This document shows positions 1 through 9,469 of a DNA stretch of 64,000 nt, piece by piece. The position numbers were made by a program, and so were the translations under genes. Each line of letters starts with the position of its first letter. Position 1 is the first letter of the stretch. Source of the stretch: Tolypothrix bouteillei VB521301 (GTDB taxonomy: Bacteria > Cyanobacteriota > Cyanobacteriia > Cyanobacteriales > Nostocaceae); NCBI RefSeq assembly GCF_000760695.4, contig NZ_JHEG04000001.1, positions 7,030,478 to 7,094,477 of the forward strand. Reading direction: 5' to 3'. The notes under the pieces are model-generated. The model worked only from the letters and a program-made list of their open reading frames with translations. It made no database searches and had not been told where the DNA came from.

Positions 1-5
1 GCTAA

Positions 6-132
6 TGGTGAGACCAGCCCTGTAGGCGGGTTTCCCGCCGTAGGGGACTGGTGAGACCAGCCCTGCAGGCGGGTTTCCCGCCGTAGGGGACTGGCGAACC
101 CGAAGGGCGAACCCGAAGGGCGAACCCGAAGG
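6..132. repeat. Dispersed repeat family A, two tandem copies plus 13-bp tandem units
   Basis: Two near-identical units each contain the palindrome GGCGGGTTTCCCGCC followed by GTAGGGGACTGG. Three tandem copies of the 13-mer GCGAACCCGAAGG follow at 94-132. The same unit occurs at 36589-36648 and 53455-53645, and in decayed form near 60635. It is non-coding and behaves like a mobile palindromic repeat. Confidence 0.85.
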
Positions 133-190
133 GCTAATGGCTAATTGCTAATGGCTAATTGCTAATGGCTAATTGCTAGTAAGAACTAAC
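133..190. repeat. STRR heptamer array (GCTAATG/GCTAATT)
   Basis: Alternating heptamers GCTAATG and GCTAATT run for about 46 bases and fade into AACTAATAACT just before the first gene. This is the short tandemly repeated repetitive type known in filamentous cyanobacteria. The same heptamer recurs near 46870, 53440, 60590 and 63470. Confidence 0.85.
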
Positions 191-211
191 AACTAATAAC
201 TGACCAAATAC

Positions 212-1546
212 ATGAAACTATATCAATTCATCATTTCATTACTACTAACAGTTACACTTGCTATTTGCTTTGTATCTCCCGCTTGGGCTTTTTGTGGATT
301 TTATGTTGCTAAGGCTGATAGTAAACTGTATAACAAAGCTTCACAAGTTGCGATCGCTCGAAGTGGCGATCGGACTGTTCTCACGATGGCAAATGACTAT
401 CAAGGGGAAGTCAAAGATTTTGCAGTTGTCGTACCCGTACCTACTGTAGTTAAAAAAGACCAAGTTCGAGTTGCTCTCCCCAAAATTCTCGAACGTTTGG
501 ATGCTTTTAGTGCGCCGCGATTGGTAGAGTATTTTGACTCTAACCCTTGCGAGCAAAATTACCCAGAAGCTATGGATGCTTTACCAGCACCAATAGCTAG
601 AAGTGCAGGTTCTGCAAGGAGAGAGCGGAATGACAGTTTGGGTGTAACTGTCGAAGCCCGCTTTAATGTTGGTGAATACGACATTGTGATTCTGAGTGCT
701 AAAGAATCAGGCGGATTGGAAACTTGGTTGAATCGTAACGGCTACAAAATCCCTAAAGGAGCAAAACAATTACTTCAACCTTACATCCGTCAAAAAATGA
801 AGTTTTTTGTTGCCAAAGTCAACCTAGATAAATTTGAAGAAACAGGATATCAGTTTTTGCGTCCGTTGCAAATTTCTTACCAATCGCCTAAATTTATGCT
901 GCCCATTCGGTTGGGAATGATTAATTCAACCAACGAGCAAGATTTAATTGTCTATATTTTATCGCCTAAAGGACAAGCTGAAGTTACAAATTACCGAACT
1001 GTGAAAATCCCCTCGGATGCAAATATCCCTCTATTTGTGAAACAAGAATTTGGTAAGTTTTACCAATCCATGTTCCAAACTGCCTACACGCGAGAAGATA
1101 AAAAAGTCGCTTTTTTAGAATATGCTTGGGACATGAGCAATTGCGATCCTTGTTCTGCCGATCCTCTCAACCGTGAAGAACTCAAGCAAGCAGGCGTATT
1201 TTGGCTCGATGATGTCTCTCCAGAGAACAGACCGGTACCCCGTCCTAGAGTGGTGCGCCCTCCGATTGTGTCCGATAATGTTTTTATAACCCGTCTGCAC
1301 GTGCGTTATACCCGAAATAAATTCCCAGAAGACTTAATGTTTCAAGAAACCTCGAACCGCGAATCTTTCCAAGGACGATACATTTTGCAGCATCCTTTTA
1401 CAGGGGAAATGAACTGTGAAAGTGGTAGACAATACAAACAGTCTTTGCCGAAACGTTTTGAAAGGGAAGCCCAAACTCTTGCAAAATTGACCAACTGGAA
1501 CATTCAGGAAATTCGCAAAAAAATCAAGCTAGGGGCTAAAGTGTGA
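212..1546 (+). CDS. DUF2330 family secreted protein
   Basis: The 444-aa protein starts with a clear signal peptide: a hydrophobic core at about residues 5-22, then Ala-Trp-Ala at 24-26 as the likely cleavage site. The mature protein begins FCGFYVAKAD and continues with a run resembling the DUF2330 family, whose function is unknown. A Cys motif NCDPC lies near residue 311, and a Pro/Arg/Val-rich linker (about 340-353) precedes a C-terminal domain. It is probably periplasmic or outer-membrane associated. The stop codon lies at the start of an AAGTATA-type heptamer array. The family assignment is from recognition of the N-terminal pattern. Confidence 0.75.
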   Translation: MKLYQFIISLLLTVTLAICFVSPAWAFCGFYVAKADSKLYNKASQVAIARSGDRTVLTMANDYQGEVKDFAVVVPVPTVVKKDQVRVALPKILERLDAFSAPRLVEYFDSNPCEQNYPEAMDALPAPIARSAGSARRERNDSLGVTVEARFNVGEYDIVILSAKESGGLETWLNRNGYKIPKGAKQLLQPYIRQKMKFFVAKVNLDKFEETGYQFLRPLQISYQSPKFMLPIRLGMINSTNEQDLIVYILSPKGQAEVTNYRTVKIPSDANIPLFVKQEFGKFYQSMFQTAYTREDKKVAFLEYAWDMSNCDPCSADPLNREELKQAGVFWLDDVSPENRPVPRPRVVRPPIVSDNVFITRLHVRYTRNKFPEDLMFQETSNRESFQGRYILQHPFTGEMNCESGRQYKQSLPKRFEREAQTLAKLTNWNIQEIRKKIKLGAKV

Positions 1547-1575
1547 AGTATAAAGTATAAAGTATGAAGTTAACC
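1547..1575. repeat. STRR array (AAGTATA/AAGTATG)
   Basis: Heptamers AAGTATA, AAGTATA, AAGTATG follow immediately on the stop codon of the DUF2330 gene. A related array lies near 27958-27985 upstream of gltB. Confidence 0.7.
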
Positions 1576-1646
1576 TCCTTAATTCATTGAGGAGGCTTCA
1601 TCCATTTAGCAACTGATTCTTCATCTTCTTTTTTGCAATCATCTCT

Positions 1647-2279
1647 ATGAACATAGAAGAAATTCGATTGGGACAACTCAAACACTTGCCTGGTGCTTCT
1701 TTAGAAGACGAAGATTTATCAAATCTCGATTTAAACCGCATTAATCTTGCTGGTGCAAACCTTGTTGGCGTAAATTTCACAAGTTCCAAACTTGAGGGCG
1801 GACATTTAGAAGGCGCTAATTTGATGGGCGCAATTCTGGTACAAGCTGACTTGCGAGCAAACCTTATGGGAGCAAATTTAATGCAAGCAGATTTAACAGA
1901 AGCTGACTTGCGAGGTGGTAACTTCCGGGGTGCTAACTTAATGGGCGCGAGATTGAGTGAGGTATCTTGTGCTGGTGCTTTTTTAAGTGGGGCTAATTTA
2001 ATGAATGTTAACTTACAAGGTGTTGACTTTCGCGGTGCCGATTTGCGTGGTGCGAATTTAACTGGGGCAAATCTTAAAGGCGCAGATTTAAGCCGTGCAG
2101 ATTTACAAGGAGCTTTGTTAAGTGAGGCAAATTTAGAAGAAGCTGATTTGCGAGGGGCAAATCTTGCGGGGGCAAATCTCACAGGCGCAAACTTACTCTG
2201 TGCTGAATTAGATGGTGCTAATTTGAGTGGTATTAATTTAGACAGGGCGTGTTTGGCAGGAACAGTGACAGAAGAGTAA
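1647..2279 (+). CDS. Pentapeptide repeat protein
   Basis: The 210-aa protein is built almost wholly of A(D/N)LXX pentapeptides from about residue 30 to 200 (for example ANLMGANLMQADLTEADL). This predicts a right-handed quadrilateral beta-helix. There is no signal peptide or membrane segment, so it is probably cytoplasmic. Such proteins are abundant in cyanobacteria and most have no known function. One unit near residue 70 is a residue short (ADLRANLMGANL), a small phase slip in the repeat. The repetitive codons create a long antisense open frame that is not a gene. Confidence 0.85.
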   Translation: MNIEEIRLGQLKHLPGASLEDEDLSNLDLNRINLAGANLVGVNFTSSKLEGGHLEGANLMGAILVQADLRANLMGANLMQADLTEADLRGGNFRGANLMGARLSEVSCAGAFLSGANLMNVNLQGVDFRGADLRGANLTGANLKGADLSRADLQGALLSEANLEEADLRGANLAGANLTGANLLCAELDGANLSGINLDRACLAGTVTEE

Positions 2280-2430
2280 GGTAGGCAGTGTTCGCAGTGA
2301 GATATCAGTGGGCACTGCCCACCTAATAAAAATTTGTTGCTTAACACTATCAAGTAATTATACTGTGTTATGTCTTACACGTACAAGGCATACTGACTGT
2401 TATAAGCCAATGTTTGGAGAAGAAGTCAGT

Positions 2431-4074
2431 ATGAACGTGAATGTAGCAGTAGATGTAACCATCACAGAACAATTGCCTTTTAAATTGGCTGAAACAGAGA
2501 GTCTTACCAATACTTCTTCTGGGGACTATAAAGCAACAAGCTTTGACGGTGGTGCTTCAGACACGTTGGATTTTAAAACTGTTCTCGAGCGTTACCAAGA
2601 GTTACAAGAATATGCCCAACAATTAGAAGAGACACTAGCCTTATCCGATGGACAGCATCAAATCCTAGCATCCATTGCTCAGGGAAAGCCATTGGGAACT
2701 GTTTTAGAGGAGTTAGCCCTGTTAATTGAATCGCGCTCAAAACAGACAGTCTTTTGTTCCTTTTTATTTGTTGAAGATGGCAAACGGTTGCGCCACGGTG
2801 CAGCACCCAGTTTGCCCGCAGAATATAATGCAAAGATTGATGGTATCGAAATTGGACCAATGGTAGGTTCCTGCGGTACTGCTGCTTACCATAAAGCTTC
2901 GGTCATTGTAGAAGACATTGCCACAGATCCGTTGTGGGCAAAATTTCAAATTGCTTTGGACTATGGTTTGAAAGCGTGTTGGTCTACACCCATTCTCTCA
3001 GCAGACGGACACGTGCTGGCAACTTTTGCAATGTACCATCCCTTCCGCTACAAACCAACTAACCACGATCGCGCACTCCTTGAAAAAGCAACATATTTAG
3101 CACGAATTGCAATTGAACGGCATTTAGTAGAAATTACTCTCAGACACCAAGCAGAAAAATTAGAGCAAGCTTTAAAGAACCTCCAGCAAACCCAGATGCA
3201 ACTCGTGCAAAAGGAAAAAATGTCAGCTTTAGGTAACCTTGTCACGGGTGTTGCTCACGAAATTAACAATCCTGTTGGTTTTTTATTGGGGAATCTACAG
3301 CCAGCACAAGACTATGTGAAGGATTTGTTGAGGTTGCTTGACCTTTATCAGCAAGAATATCCCCATCCCAACGTCTCCATCGAGTCTGAAATTAAGGCTG
3401 TTGACCTCCAGTATTTACGGGAAGATCTGCCCAAACTGTTAAGTTCCATGCAAATTGGTATCAAGCGCCTTCACAGTATTAGCACCAGCTTACGCACCTT
3501 CTCCCGCGCTGATAAGGATTACAAAGTCCCCTTTAATATCCATGAAGGGCTTGAGAGTACGCTGCTGATTCTCAAACATCGATTAAAAGCTAACGACGAT
3601 CGCCCGATAATTGAAGTTATTACTGAGTATAGCGAATTACCAGTAATTCATTGTTTCCCAGGACAACTTAATCAGGTTTTTATGAATCTTCTAGCAAATG
3701 CGATCGACGCCTTGGAAGAATCAAATCAAGGGCGCAGTTTTGCCGATATTTCAGCCAATCCCAATCGTATTGCGATTCAAACCTTGCAGTTAGATAGCGA
3801 TCGCGTGAGAATCCGTATTACCGATAACGGTATTGGTATGACTGAGGAAGTTAAACAGCGTATCTTCGACTACCTTTATACAACTAAAGCTGTAGGTAAG
3901 GGAACTGGGCTGGGGTTGGCGCTTGTCCGTGAAATCGTTGTAGAAAGACACGGCGGGGAAGTTGAGGTGAATTCCTTACCCGGTCAAGGAACTCAATTTA
4001 CCGTCGTGTTACCGATTAACAACAACCCGTGCTCCACGCTTAGTGACATTGAAATCTCTAAGAAGACTTCATGA
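2431..4074 (+). CDS. GAF-domain sensor histidine kinase
   Basis: Two-component sensor kinase, about 547 aa. The start at 2431 is preferred because GGAGA lies about 10 bases upstream; the open frame runs on to 2308. Order of parts: short N-terminal coiled coil, GAF domain (about 80-230), coiled-coil linker, dimerisation domain with H-box GVAHEINNP (phospho-His 276), N-box QVFMNLLANAIDAL (about 415), G1 DNGIGM and G2 GKGTGLGL (about 490). There are no membrane segments, so it is a soluble sensor. The usual F-box FFTTK reads YLYTTK here. No receiver domain or response regulator is adjacent. A related kinase follows 90 bases downstream. Ligand unknown. Confidence 0.88.
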   Translation: MNVNVAVDVTITEQLPFKLAETESLTNTSSGDYKATSFDGGASDTLDFKTVLERYQELQEYAQQLEETLALSDGQHQILASIAQGKPLGTVLEELALLIESRSKQTVFCSFLFVEDGKRLRHGAAPSLPAEYNAKIDGIEIGPMVGSCGTAAYHKASVIVEDIATDPLWAKFQIALDYGLKACWSTPILSADGHVLATFAMYHPFRYKPTNHDRALLEKATYLARIAIERHLVEITLRHQAEKLEQALKNLQQTQMQLVQKEKMSALGNLVTGVAHEINNPVGFLLGNLQPAQDYVKDLLRLLDLYQQEYPHPNVSIESEIKAVDLQYLREDLPKLLSSMQIGIKRLHSISTSLRTFSRADKDYKVPFNIHEGLESTLLILKHRLKANDDRPIIEVITEYSELPVIHCFPGQLNQVFMNLLANAIDALEESNQGRSFADISANPNRIAIQTLQLDSDRVRIRITDNGIGMTEEVKQRIFDYLYTTKAVGKGTGLGLALVREIVVERHGGEVEVNSLPGQGTQFTVVLPINNNPCSTLSDIEISKKTS

Positions 4075-4164
4075 TTTCTACGTGATAATACTGTATTAAA
4101 TTCTCAAATATAATGTTATCAATCCAACATAACACAAATAATACTTAAGCATCTATCAAAAAAA

Positions 4165-5913
4165 ATGATATCCTCAGAAAATTCAAATCAAATTCGGGGA
4201 TTTTGTTCGCGAAGTGACGCTGAAAGCGGCTTGGAGAGTGAAACTGGCGGACTGTGTGAAGCAGAATCGGGCACAAAATATGCTCTGCGATCGCCAGAAG
4301 ATACACTAGAACAGCTAGAAGCAAGCCATAACTTGCTAAAAGCCCTAACTGTCGCTCAGTCTCAGTTTATAGTTGACGCCAATCCACGCATTCTGTTTGA
4401 CAATTTACTAGACAATCTTTTAGAACTCACAGAAAGTGAATACGGCTTTATTGGAGAAGTTGTTTATACAGATAACGGTCAACCTGAGTTGGAAGCACAC
4501 ATGAAAGTCCGAGGTCAGCCCTATCTCAGGACTTACACCATTACCAACAATACTGGGAATGATGAAACAAGAGCTTTTTATGAAGAAAATACCCCAAAGG
4601 GGATGGAATTTTACAATCTCAAAACCTTCTTTGGAGAAATCTTGGTTACGGGTCAACCCGTGATTGCCAACCATCTCACTACCGACCCCAATAGGGGAGG
4701 AACACTGGAAGAGCATCCACCTTTAAAGGCGTTTTTAGGCTTGCCCTTTTTCATGAAAGAAAAGCAATTACTGGGTATGGTGGGAATCGCTAACCGTCCC
4801 GGTGGTTACGGTAAATCTTTGATAACCTACTTAGAACCATTTTTGCTAACCTGTAGCAACGTCATAGCCGCCCACCGCAATGACAAACGCCGACAGCAAG
4901 CAGAATCCGCATTACTTCGGCGGACAATCGAACTTCAACAGGTACTCGATCAATTATTACAAGAAGTAGTTGAACGCAAACAAGTAGAAAATGCATTGCG
5001 TGAAAGTGAAGCGAGAGAACGTCAAAAAGCGGTAGAACTCCAAGAAGCGATAGAACAGCTAAAACGTACCCAAAGCCAATTGGTTCAAACAGAGAAAATG
5101 TCTAGCTTGGGGCAATTAGTGGCAGGTATTGCTCATGAAATTAACAACCCTGTTAATTTTCTTTGTGGTAATCTTAATTACGTAAATGAGTATAGTAAAA
5201 ATTTGCTGAGTCTTATTGAGAAGTATCAACAATATTATAATCTCAAACCAAACCCAGAAATTGAAGATTTGTTAGAAAAATTCGATTTAGATTTTATCAA
5301 ACAGGACTTACCAAAAGTCATGTCTTCAATGAAATTTGGAATTGAGCGCATTCATGATATTGTTGTTTCTCTAAGAACTTTTTCCCGATTAGATGAAGCT
5401 ATTATCAAAACTGTCAATATTCATCAAGGTTTAGATAGCACGCTCTTCATATTGCAACACCGACTGCAACAAACATCACAACGCAAGGAAATTCAACTGA
5501 TTAAAATTTACGATCGCTTACCTCCTATTAGATGTTATGCCAGTCAATTAAATCAGGTATTTATGAACTTGCTTGTCAATGCTATAGATGCTGTAGAACA
5601 AAAAATTGAAAGAGCAAAACAAGCAAGTGAAAATTTCTTACCTCAGATTCAAATTCGTACTGAATTACGAGAGGGTGAAAAAGTCGCAATTTATATTGCT
5701 GACAATGGGGTTGGCATTCCGGAAACATTCAAGCCACGGATCTTCGATCCCTTCTTCACCACTAAACCTGTTGGTAAAGGTACGGGGTTGGGCTTAGCCA
5801 TTAGTCATCAAATTATTGAGAAACACCAAGGTGAATTGCGCTGTATTTCAACAGTAGGTCAGGGTACAGAGTTTATTATTGAGATTCCTTTGAAAATAGG
5901 GATTAGGGGTTAG
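4165..5913 (+). CDS. GAF-domain sensor histidine kinase (second of pair)
   Basis: 582-aa soluble histidine kinase: GAF domain (about 85-235), long coiled coil (about 245-310), H-box GIAHEINNP with His 324, N-box [14 protein letters not shown] (about 465), G1 DNGVGIPE, F-box FDPFFTTK and G2 GKGTGLGL (about 537). The catalytic half closely resembles the preceding kinase, so the pair probably arose by duplication, but the GAF domains differ and may sense different signals. The C-terminus IGIRG and stop are written by a GGGGATT-like repeat. A weak 6-bp hairpin (5913-5918/5928-5933) separates it from the convergent CPBP gene. Confidence 0.88.
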   Translation: MISSENSNQIRGFCSRSDAESGLESETGGLCEAESGTKYALRSPEDTLEQLEASHNLLKALTVAQSQFIVDANPRILFDNLLDNLLELTESEYGFIGEVVYTDNGQPELEAHMKVRGQPYLRTYTITNNTGNDETRAFYEENTPKGMEFYNLKTFFGEILVTGQPVIANHLTTDPNRGGTLEEHPPLKAFLGLPFFMKEKQLLGMVGIANRPGGYGKSLITYLEPFLLTCSNVIAAHRNDKRRQQAESALLRRTIELQQVLDQLLQEVVERKQVENALRESEARERQKAVELQEAIEQLKRTQSQLVQTEKMSSLGQLVAGIAHEINNPVNFLCGNLNYVNEYSKNLLSLIEKYQQYYNLKPNPEIEDLLEKFDLDFIKQDLPKVMSSMKFGIERIHDIVVSLRTFSRLDEAIIKTVNIHQGLDSTLFILQHRLQQTSQRKEIQLIKIYDRLPPIRCYASQLNQVFMNLLVNAIDAVEQKIERAKQASENFLPQIQIRTELREGEKVAIYIADNGVGIPETFKPRIFDPFFTTKPVGKGTGLGLAISHQIIEKHQGELRCISTVGQGTEFIIEIPLKIGIRG

Positions 5914-5949
5914 GGGAAACGATCTTCTTCCCCGTTCTACTCCCTTGTC

Positions 5950-6822
5950 TTAATTTTGGTTTTTAACGCTCCTGGTTGAGAGCTTTGACGCTTCACCCAA
6001 CTTACCAGCGCGTCCCCGTATAAATAATGCCAGAACAGCCATAAATAACAACCCCATGATTCCAGCCAAAGGATTCCTATTCACACCAGTTACCCAGTCC
6101 GGTACTTGTCCGGAATAAGTCATTAAATTCCCAACATTAATAATGTAGTACCCCCAAGCCAAACCCCCATGCAAACCCATTGCTAGACCAAGGCGTCCCC
6201 TACACCAGCGCTTACTCCATACCTGCGTTAACCCTAAGAGAACTAAAGCAGGAAATTGAGGAAATGAGTGAATAATTGCTTCCAAAGGTTTAATAAAATG
6301 CGATACAGCAAATAAAACTGCATTTACCCAAAGACTTACGTTTGGGCTGTAGTTCCGTTGCAACTCATCAAGCAACCAGCCTCGAAACAGGAGTTCTTCA
6401 GCGAACCCTACCGCCAAGCCTACAATTAAACCTTCTAAAACAATTTTCAATAAAAAAACTTCGGGTTGTTGCCAAACCAGCCAACCTAAAATGCCTTCTA
6501 TTCCAAATAAAACTAAAACACAAATAAAACCGATAGCCAATCCACGCAACAGTTCTACACCATTCTGGCGTGTAAACTCCAAGCCATAGCGCCGCAGTAC
6601 CTGAGACTCATTGTAAACGTGCTTGCCCCATAGCTTGGTTAAAATCATAAATTCGACATACAGCAACACCATTGTCACAATGCTGACTAGGTTAGTGTCG
6701 CGTACATACAAATAAAATGGAGCAGCTAGAGGCAACCACAGGATTAGCAAACACAGCACAAAACAACCCAGCCTAATAGGGGCGGGGCGTTGAGACAAAC
6801 GGTGAATTTCTGTTTTCAACAA
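5950..6822 (-). CDS. CPBP family intramembrane metalloprotease
   Basis: 290-aa multipass membrane protein of the CPBP (CAAX protease/bacteriocin-processing, Abi) family. The signature AEELLFRGWLLDEL gives the paired glutamates and arginine of motif 1, and FAVSHF gives a motif with the expected His. About seven hydrophobic segments are visible, the first near residues 20-40. The start lies 10 bases downstream of the clpS stop, so the two genes are probably co-transcribed. The substrate is unknown. Confidence 0.82.
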   Translation of the reverse strand: MLKTEIHRLSQRPAPIRLGCFVLCLLILWLPLAAPFYLYVRDTNLVSIVTMVLLYVEFMILTKLWGKHVYNESQVLRRYGLEFTRQNGVELLRGLAIGFICVLVLFGIEGILGWLVWQQPEVFLLKIVLEGLIVGLAVGFAEELLFRGWLLDELQRNYSPNVSLWVNAVLFAVSHFIKPLEAIIHSFPQFPALVLLGLTQVWSKRWCRGRLGLAMGLHGGLAWGYYIINVGNLMTYSGQVPDWVTGVNRNPLAGIMGLLFMAVLALFIRGRAGKLGEASKLSTRSVKNQN

Positions 6823-6832
6823 CTGTTGTCTT

Positions 6833-7177
6833 CTACTCTTCAGGTTCTATTGTGCTGGTTAAACCATGATTTTTCAACGTTTCACAATAGAACTCCGCAT
6901 GTTCTTGGGCGCAGGTAATGACCAAAGCAAGACCATTTGTATGTGCTTCCATCATGATACTAACAGCCTGAGGCTGAGTCAGATTCGGCACAGTAGTCAG
7001 TAGAACTTGGACTACATACTCCATAGGGTTGTATTCGTCGTTATGGAGCAAAACTTTATATCGAGGCGCTAGCTTGCGCGATGTTGAACGCTTTTCTAGG
7101 GTTTCGACAGACACGGCTCTTTGCTCTTCTTTTACAGGATTAGTACAACGAAAGTTATTGAAATGATGACTTAACAC
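6833..7177 (-). CDS. clpS: ATP-dependent Clp protease adaptor ClpS
   Basis: 114-aa ClpS adaptor, which presents N-degron substrates to the ClpAP/ClpCP protease. The core motif YKVLLHNDEYNPMEYVV contains the His-Asn-Asp-Glu-Tyr stretch typical of the family, and the C-terminal half (MMEAHTNGLALVITCAQEHAEFYCETLKNHGL) continues the fold. The first 20 or so residues are variable, and an internal start cannot be excluded. It is first in a two-gene unit with the CPBP protease and divergent from the gene at 7296. Confidence 0.9.
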   Translation of the reverse strand: MLSHHFNNFRCTNPVKEEQRAVSVETLEKRSTSRKLAPRYKVLLHNDEYNPMEYVVQVLLTTVPNLTQPQAVSIMMEAHTNGLALVITCAQEHAEFYCETLKNHGLTSTIEPEE

Positions 7178-7295
7178 TTGTTAATCTATTCTATAACATA
7201 GCTATGCAACAAGTGTTTAATTTTTTGCATTTTGAATTTTTTGGTATGTATGAAAATAGGGGCTAGGGGTCAGTTTTTCCCGCCCAAGCTGAAAC

Positions 7296-7652
7296 ATGGA
7301 CGATCGCCCGAACTTTCAACCCGGTCAAATTGTGTCTTTAGAGCACGGTAACAAGAAGTTGTACGCAGAAGTTATTCAAGTGGTAACCTCTCGTCAGTTA
7401 TGTTGGGTGCGTCCTTTACTGTTGGTTACCTTTACCCAAGAAGACTCCCCTGCGATCGCTGACTTGCGGGATGCATCTGACTTACTCTGGTCTGTGGGTT
7501 TATTTCAACCTGCTTTGGACGTAGAAGTTATTGGTTTGTTAAGTCAGGTTTTGGCTAAGGAACCCAAACCCGGACATGAAACCGTCGCCAAACACCAACT
7601 CAATCAATTTCTTCACCAAATTTGGCGATCGCAAAGGAATTATGAATTATAA
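7296..7652 (+). CDS. Conserved hypothetical cyanobacterial protein
   Basis: 118-aa soluble protein beginning MDDRPNFQPGQIVSLEHG. The N-terminal half looks like a small beta-barrel (PGQIVSLEHGNKKLYAEVIQ) and the C-terminal half is helical. I do not recognise a named domain. It resembles small proteins annotated only as hypothetical in cyanobacteria. The last residues, Tyr-Glu-Leu-stop, are encoded by the left arm of a perfect 27-bp inverted repeat shared with the convergent aminotransferase gene. Confidence 0.7.
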   Translation: MDDRPNFQPGQIVSLEHGNKKLYAEVIQVVTSRQLCWVRPLLLVTFTQEDSPAIADLRDASDLLWSVGLFQPALDVEVIGLLSQVLAKEPKPGHETVAKHQLNQFLHQIWRSQRNYEL

Positions 7653-7710
7653 ATTATGAATTATGAAATTTTCTTATTCATAATTCATAATTCATAATTT
7701 ATAATTCATA
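7641..7710. repeat. Perfect 27-bp inverted repeat of AATTATG heptamers
   Basis: Arms 7641-7667 and 7684-7710 are exact reverse complements, with a 16-base loop. Each arm contains the last three codons and the stop (Tyr-Glu-Leu-stop) of one of the two convergent genes. It probably works as a bidirectional transcription terminator, although T-runs are short. Confidence 0.85.
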
Positions 7711-8874
7711 CCTGATTCCCGCATCACGCATCCGTTGAAGGGCTTCTTCGATGCGTTCTTCAGGGAGAGTCAGGGCTATGCGGAAAAAACCTTCTCCCGA
7801 TTCGCCATAACCTATACCAGGCGCAACAATAATGCCGCATTTGTCAAGGAGTAGTGTGACAAATTCTGTAGAGGAATATCCTTGAGGAACGGGAACCCAA
7901 AAATACAGGGTTGCTTTGGGTGCTTCAATAGACCAACCTAACGATCGCAATCCTTGAACGAGAATTTCGCGTCGGTTTTGATAAACTGCTGAAACAGACT
8001 TGAGTTCTTCTTCACTCGCACAAAAAGCTGCGATCGCACTCATTTGAATTGCTCTAAACACTCCAGAATCGATATTACTCTTGACCTGTTTTAAAGCACC
8101 AACAGCTTTAGCGTTTCCTGCTACAAATCCAATGCGCCAACCAGCCATGTTGTAAGACTTAGACAAACTGTGAAACTCAATTGCTATATCTTTTGCTCCA
8201 GGAATTTGCAGTACGCTTGGCGGTTTGTAATTGTCGTAGGCAATTTCTGAGTATGCGTGGTCGTGACATAACAAAATATCGTACTGTTTACAAAATGTAA
8301 CTAGTTCCTCGAAAAATTCTAAAGTCGCGATCGCACCTGTGGGATTGTTAGGGTAATTTACCCATAACAGCTTACTCTTATGGGCTATTTCTTCCGGGAT
8401 AGAAGTTAAATCGGGTAAAAAATTATTTTCTGCCTTTAGAGGCATGGCATATGGTTCGCCACCCACGAAAATTGTAGATGTCCGATATACTGGATAGCCT
8501 GGGTCAGGAATCAGGGTGTGGTCTCCTTCTTCTACGAATGCTAAGAACAGATTGTGGATGGATTCCTTGGAACCAACAGAAGATATTATTTCCGAGTTGG
8601 GATCTAGATCTTCCACTTTGAATCTACGTTCCATCCACCGAGCGGCTGCTTCACGAAAATCTTTGGTTCCTTGATAAGGTGGATAGGCGTGGCTAGAAGG
8701 GTTATCGATTGCATCATGCATTGCCCTAACAACGCGAGCAAGTGTGGGTTTATCTGGATCGCCTTTTGCTAAATTGATGACGTCAATACCCTGGGAAACA
8801 AGTTTCGCTTCCTTGCGATCGATCTGGGCAAATAGGTAATGGGGAATTTTTTCTAAGCGTTTGGCAAGCTGCAT
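7699..8874 (-). CDS. PLP-dependent aminotransferase, LL-diaminopimelate aminotransferase-like
   Basis: 391-aa fold-type I class I/II aminotransferase. Visible motifs: INLAKGDPDKPT near residue 35, YPNNPTGA, and SLSKSYNMAGWRIGF with the PLP-binding lysine. The N-terminal pattern resembles the group annotated as LL-diaminopimelate aminotransferase (TIGR03540-like), which would make lysine and peptidoglycan precursor in one step. It could instead be an aspartate- or alanine-type aminotransferase; sequence alone does not settle substrate. It is monocistronic and ends inside the inverted repeat at 7684-7710. Confidence 0.85.
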   Translation of the reverse strand: MQLAKRLEKIPHYLFAQIDRKEAKLVSQGIDVINLAKGDPDKPTLARVVRAMHDAIDNPSSHAYPPYQGTKDFREAAARWMERRFKVEDLDPNSEIISSVGSKESIHNLFLAFVEEGDHTLIPDPGYPVYRTSTIFVGGEPYAMPLKAENNFLPDLTSIPEEIAHKSKLLWVNYPNNPTGAIATLEFFEELVTFCKQYDILLCHDHAYSEIAYDNYKPPSVLQIPGAKDIAIEFHSLSKSYNMAGWRIGFVAGNAKAVGALKQVKSNIDSGVFRAIQMSAIAAFCASEEELKSVSAVYQNRREILVQGLRSLGWSIEAPKATLYFWVPVPQGYSSTEFVTLLLDKCGIIVAPGIGYGESGEGFFRIALTLPEERIEEALQRMRDAGIRYEL

Positions 8875-9190
8875 GGCAACTGTTACGGACTACTTTATGA
8901 ACTGGAAAAGCATTGTTCTCACAGTTTACGCCATTACAGTCAGTAGTTAATCAGAAATATATTTTCTTTTCGATCGATAGTAATAGTCTTAGAGGGTATG
9001 TGAAATATTTTTAGTGCTGTATCAAAGTTTTGCAGAGACACCCAAATCCCCCGTTTTAAGGGGGACTTTAGGAATATTTTTTAATAAAGGTAATAAGTAG
9101 GTTGAAGCTAATATAAAGTCAGCAGGCAAAGAAATATAAATTGTTACCCGTCCCAATTTTTATCGATCGAAGACTGGTTCTCAATCGCTG
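8875..9190. other. Intergenic region with a CCCCC/GGGGG hairpin
   Basis: About 316 bases without a convincing gene. The one structured element is a short hairpin near 9045-9064 (TCCCCCGTTTTAAGGGGGA), a common dispersed motif in cyanobacteria with a relative inside the fold-back element near 45730. I see nothing else. Confidence 0.5.
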
Positions 9191-9388
9191 TTAAGAAATG
9201 CTTGGAACTAACTGAATGCGCCCAGCATCCATCTCTGCCATAAGTAATTCTAATGCTTCATAGTCTATATCGGAAATATATCCCGTCTGCGTTAACTCCC
9301 AGTTAATTTCGTTTTCTATTTCAGGAGTTAGTTTTTTGATATCAAGAGCTTTTTCTACCAAGAGACGAATAGAATATCTGGTTTTCAT
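9191..9388 (-). CDS. Small conserved hypothetical protein
   Basis: 65-aa protein if translation begins at the ATG complementary to 9386-9388 (MKTRYSIRLLVEKALD); the frame is open further upstream to 9457. It is helical, acidic and soluble (LTPEIENEINWELTQTGYIS, then DIDYEALELLMAEMDAG). It resembles small cyanobacterial proteins of unknown function with the same NWEL and ALELLMAEM pattern. A CRP-type palindrome lies about 80-97 bases upstream of the chosen start. Confidence 0.55.
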   Translation of the reverse strand: MKTRYSIRLLVEKALDIKKLTPEIENEINWELTQTGYISDIDYEALELLMAEMDAGRIQLVPSIS

Positions 9389-9469
9389 ACAAAAATAAGC
9401 GTAATATCCTAAATTGTTATTCTCCACGAGAAGATTTTGTATAAAAAGCGATCGCAAACCCCGCTTTTT

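Noticed and set aside
133-178. Regular repeats resembling a small CRISPR array
   Set aside because: The unit is a 7-14-base tandem heptamer without unique spacers; it is an STRR array. No CRISPR array was seen anywhere in the window.
1598-2353. 251-codon open frame on the minus strand opposite the pentapeptide gene
   Set aside because: It arises from the repeated codon pattern of the pentapeptide gene, is rich in Lys-Ser-Ala-Pro, and matches nothing; the plus-strand protein is clearly real.
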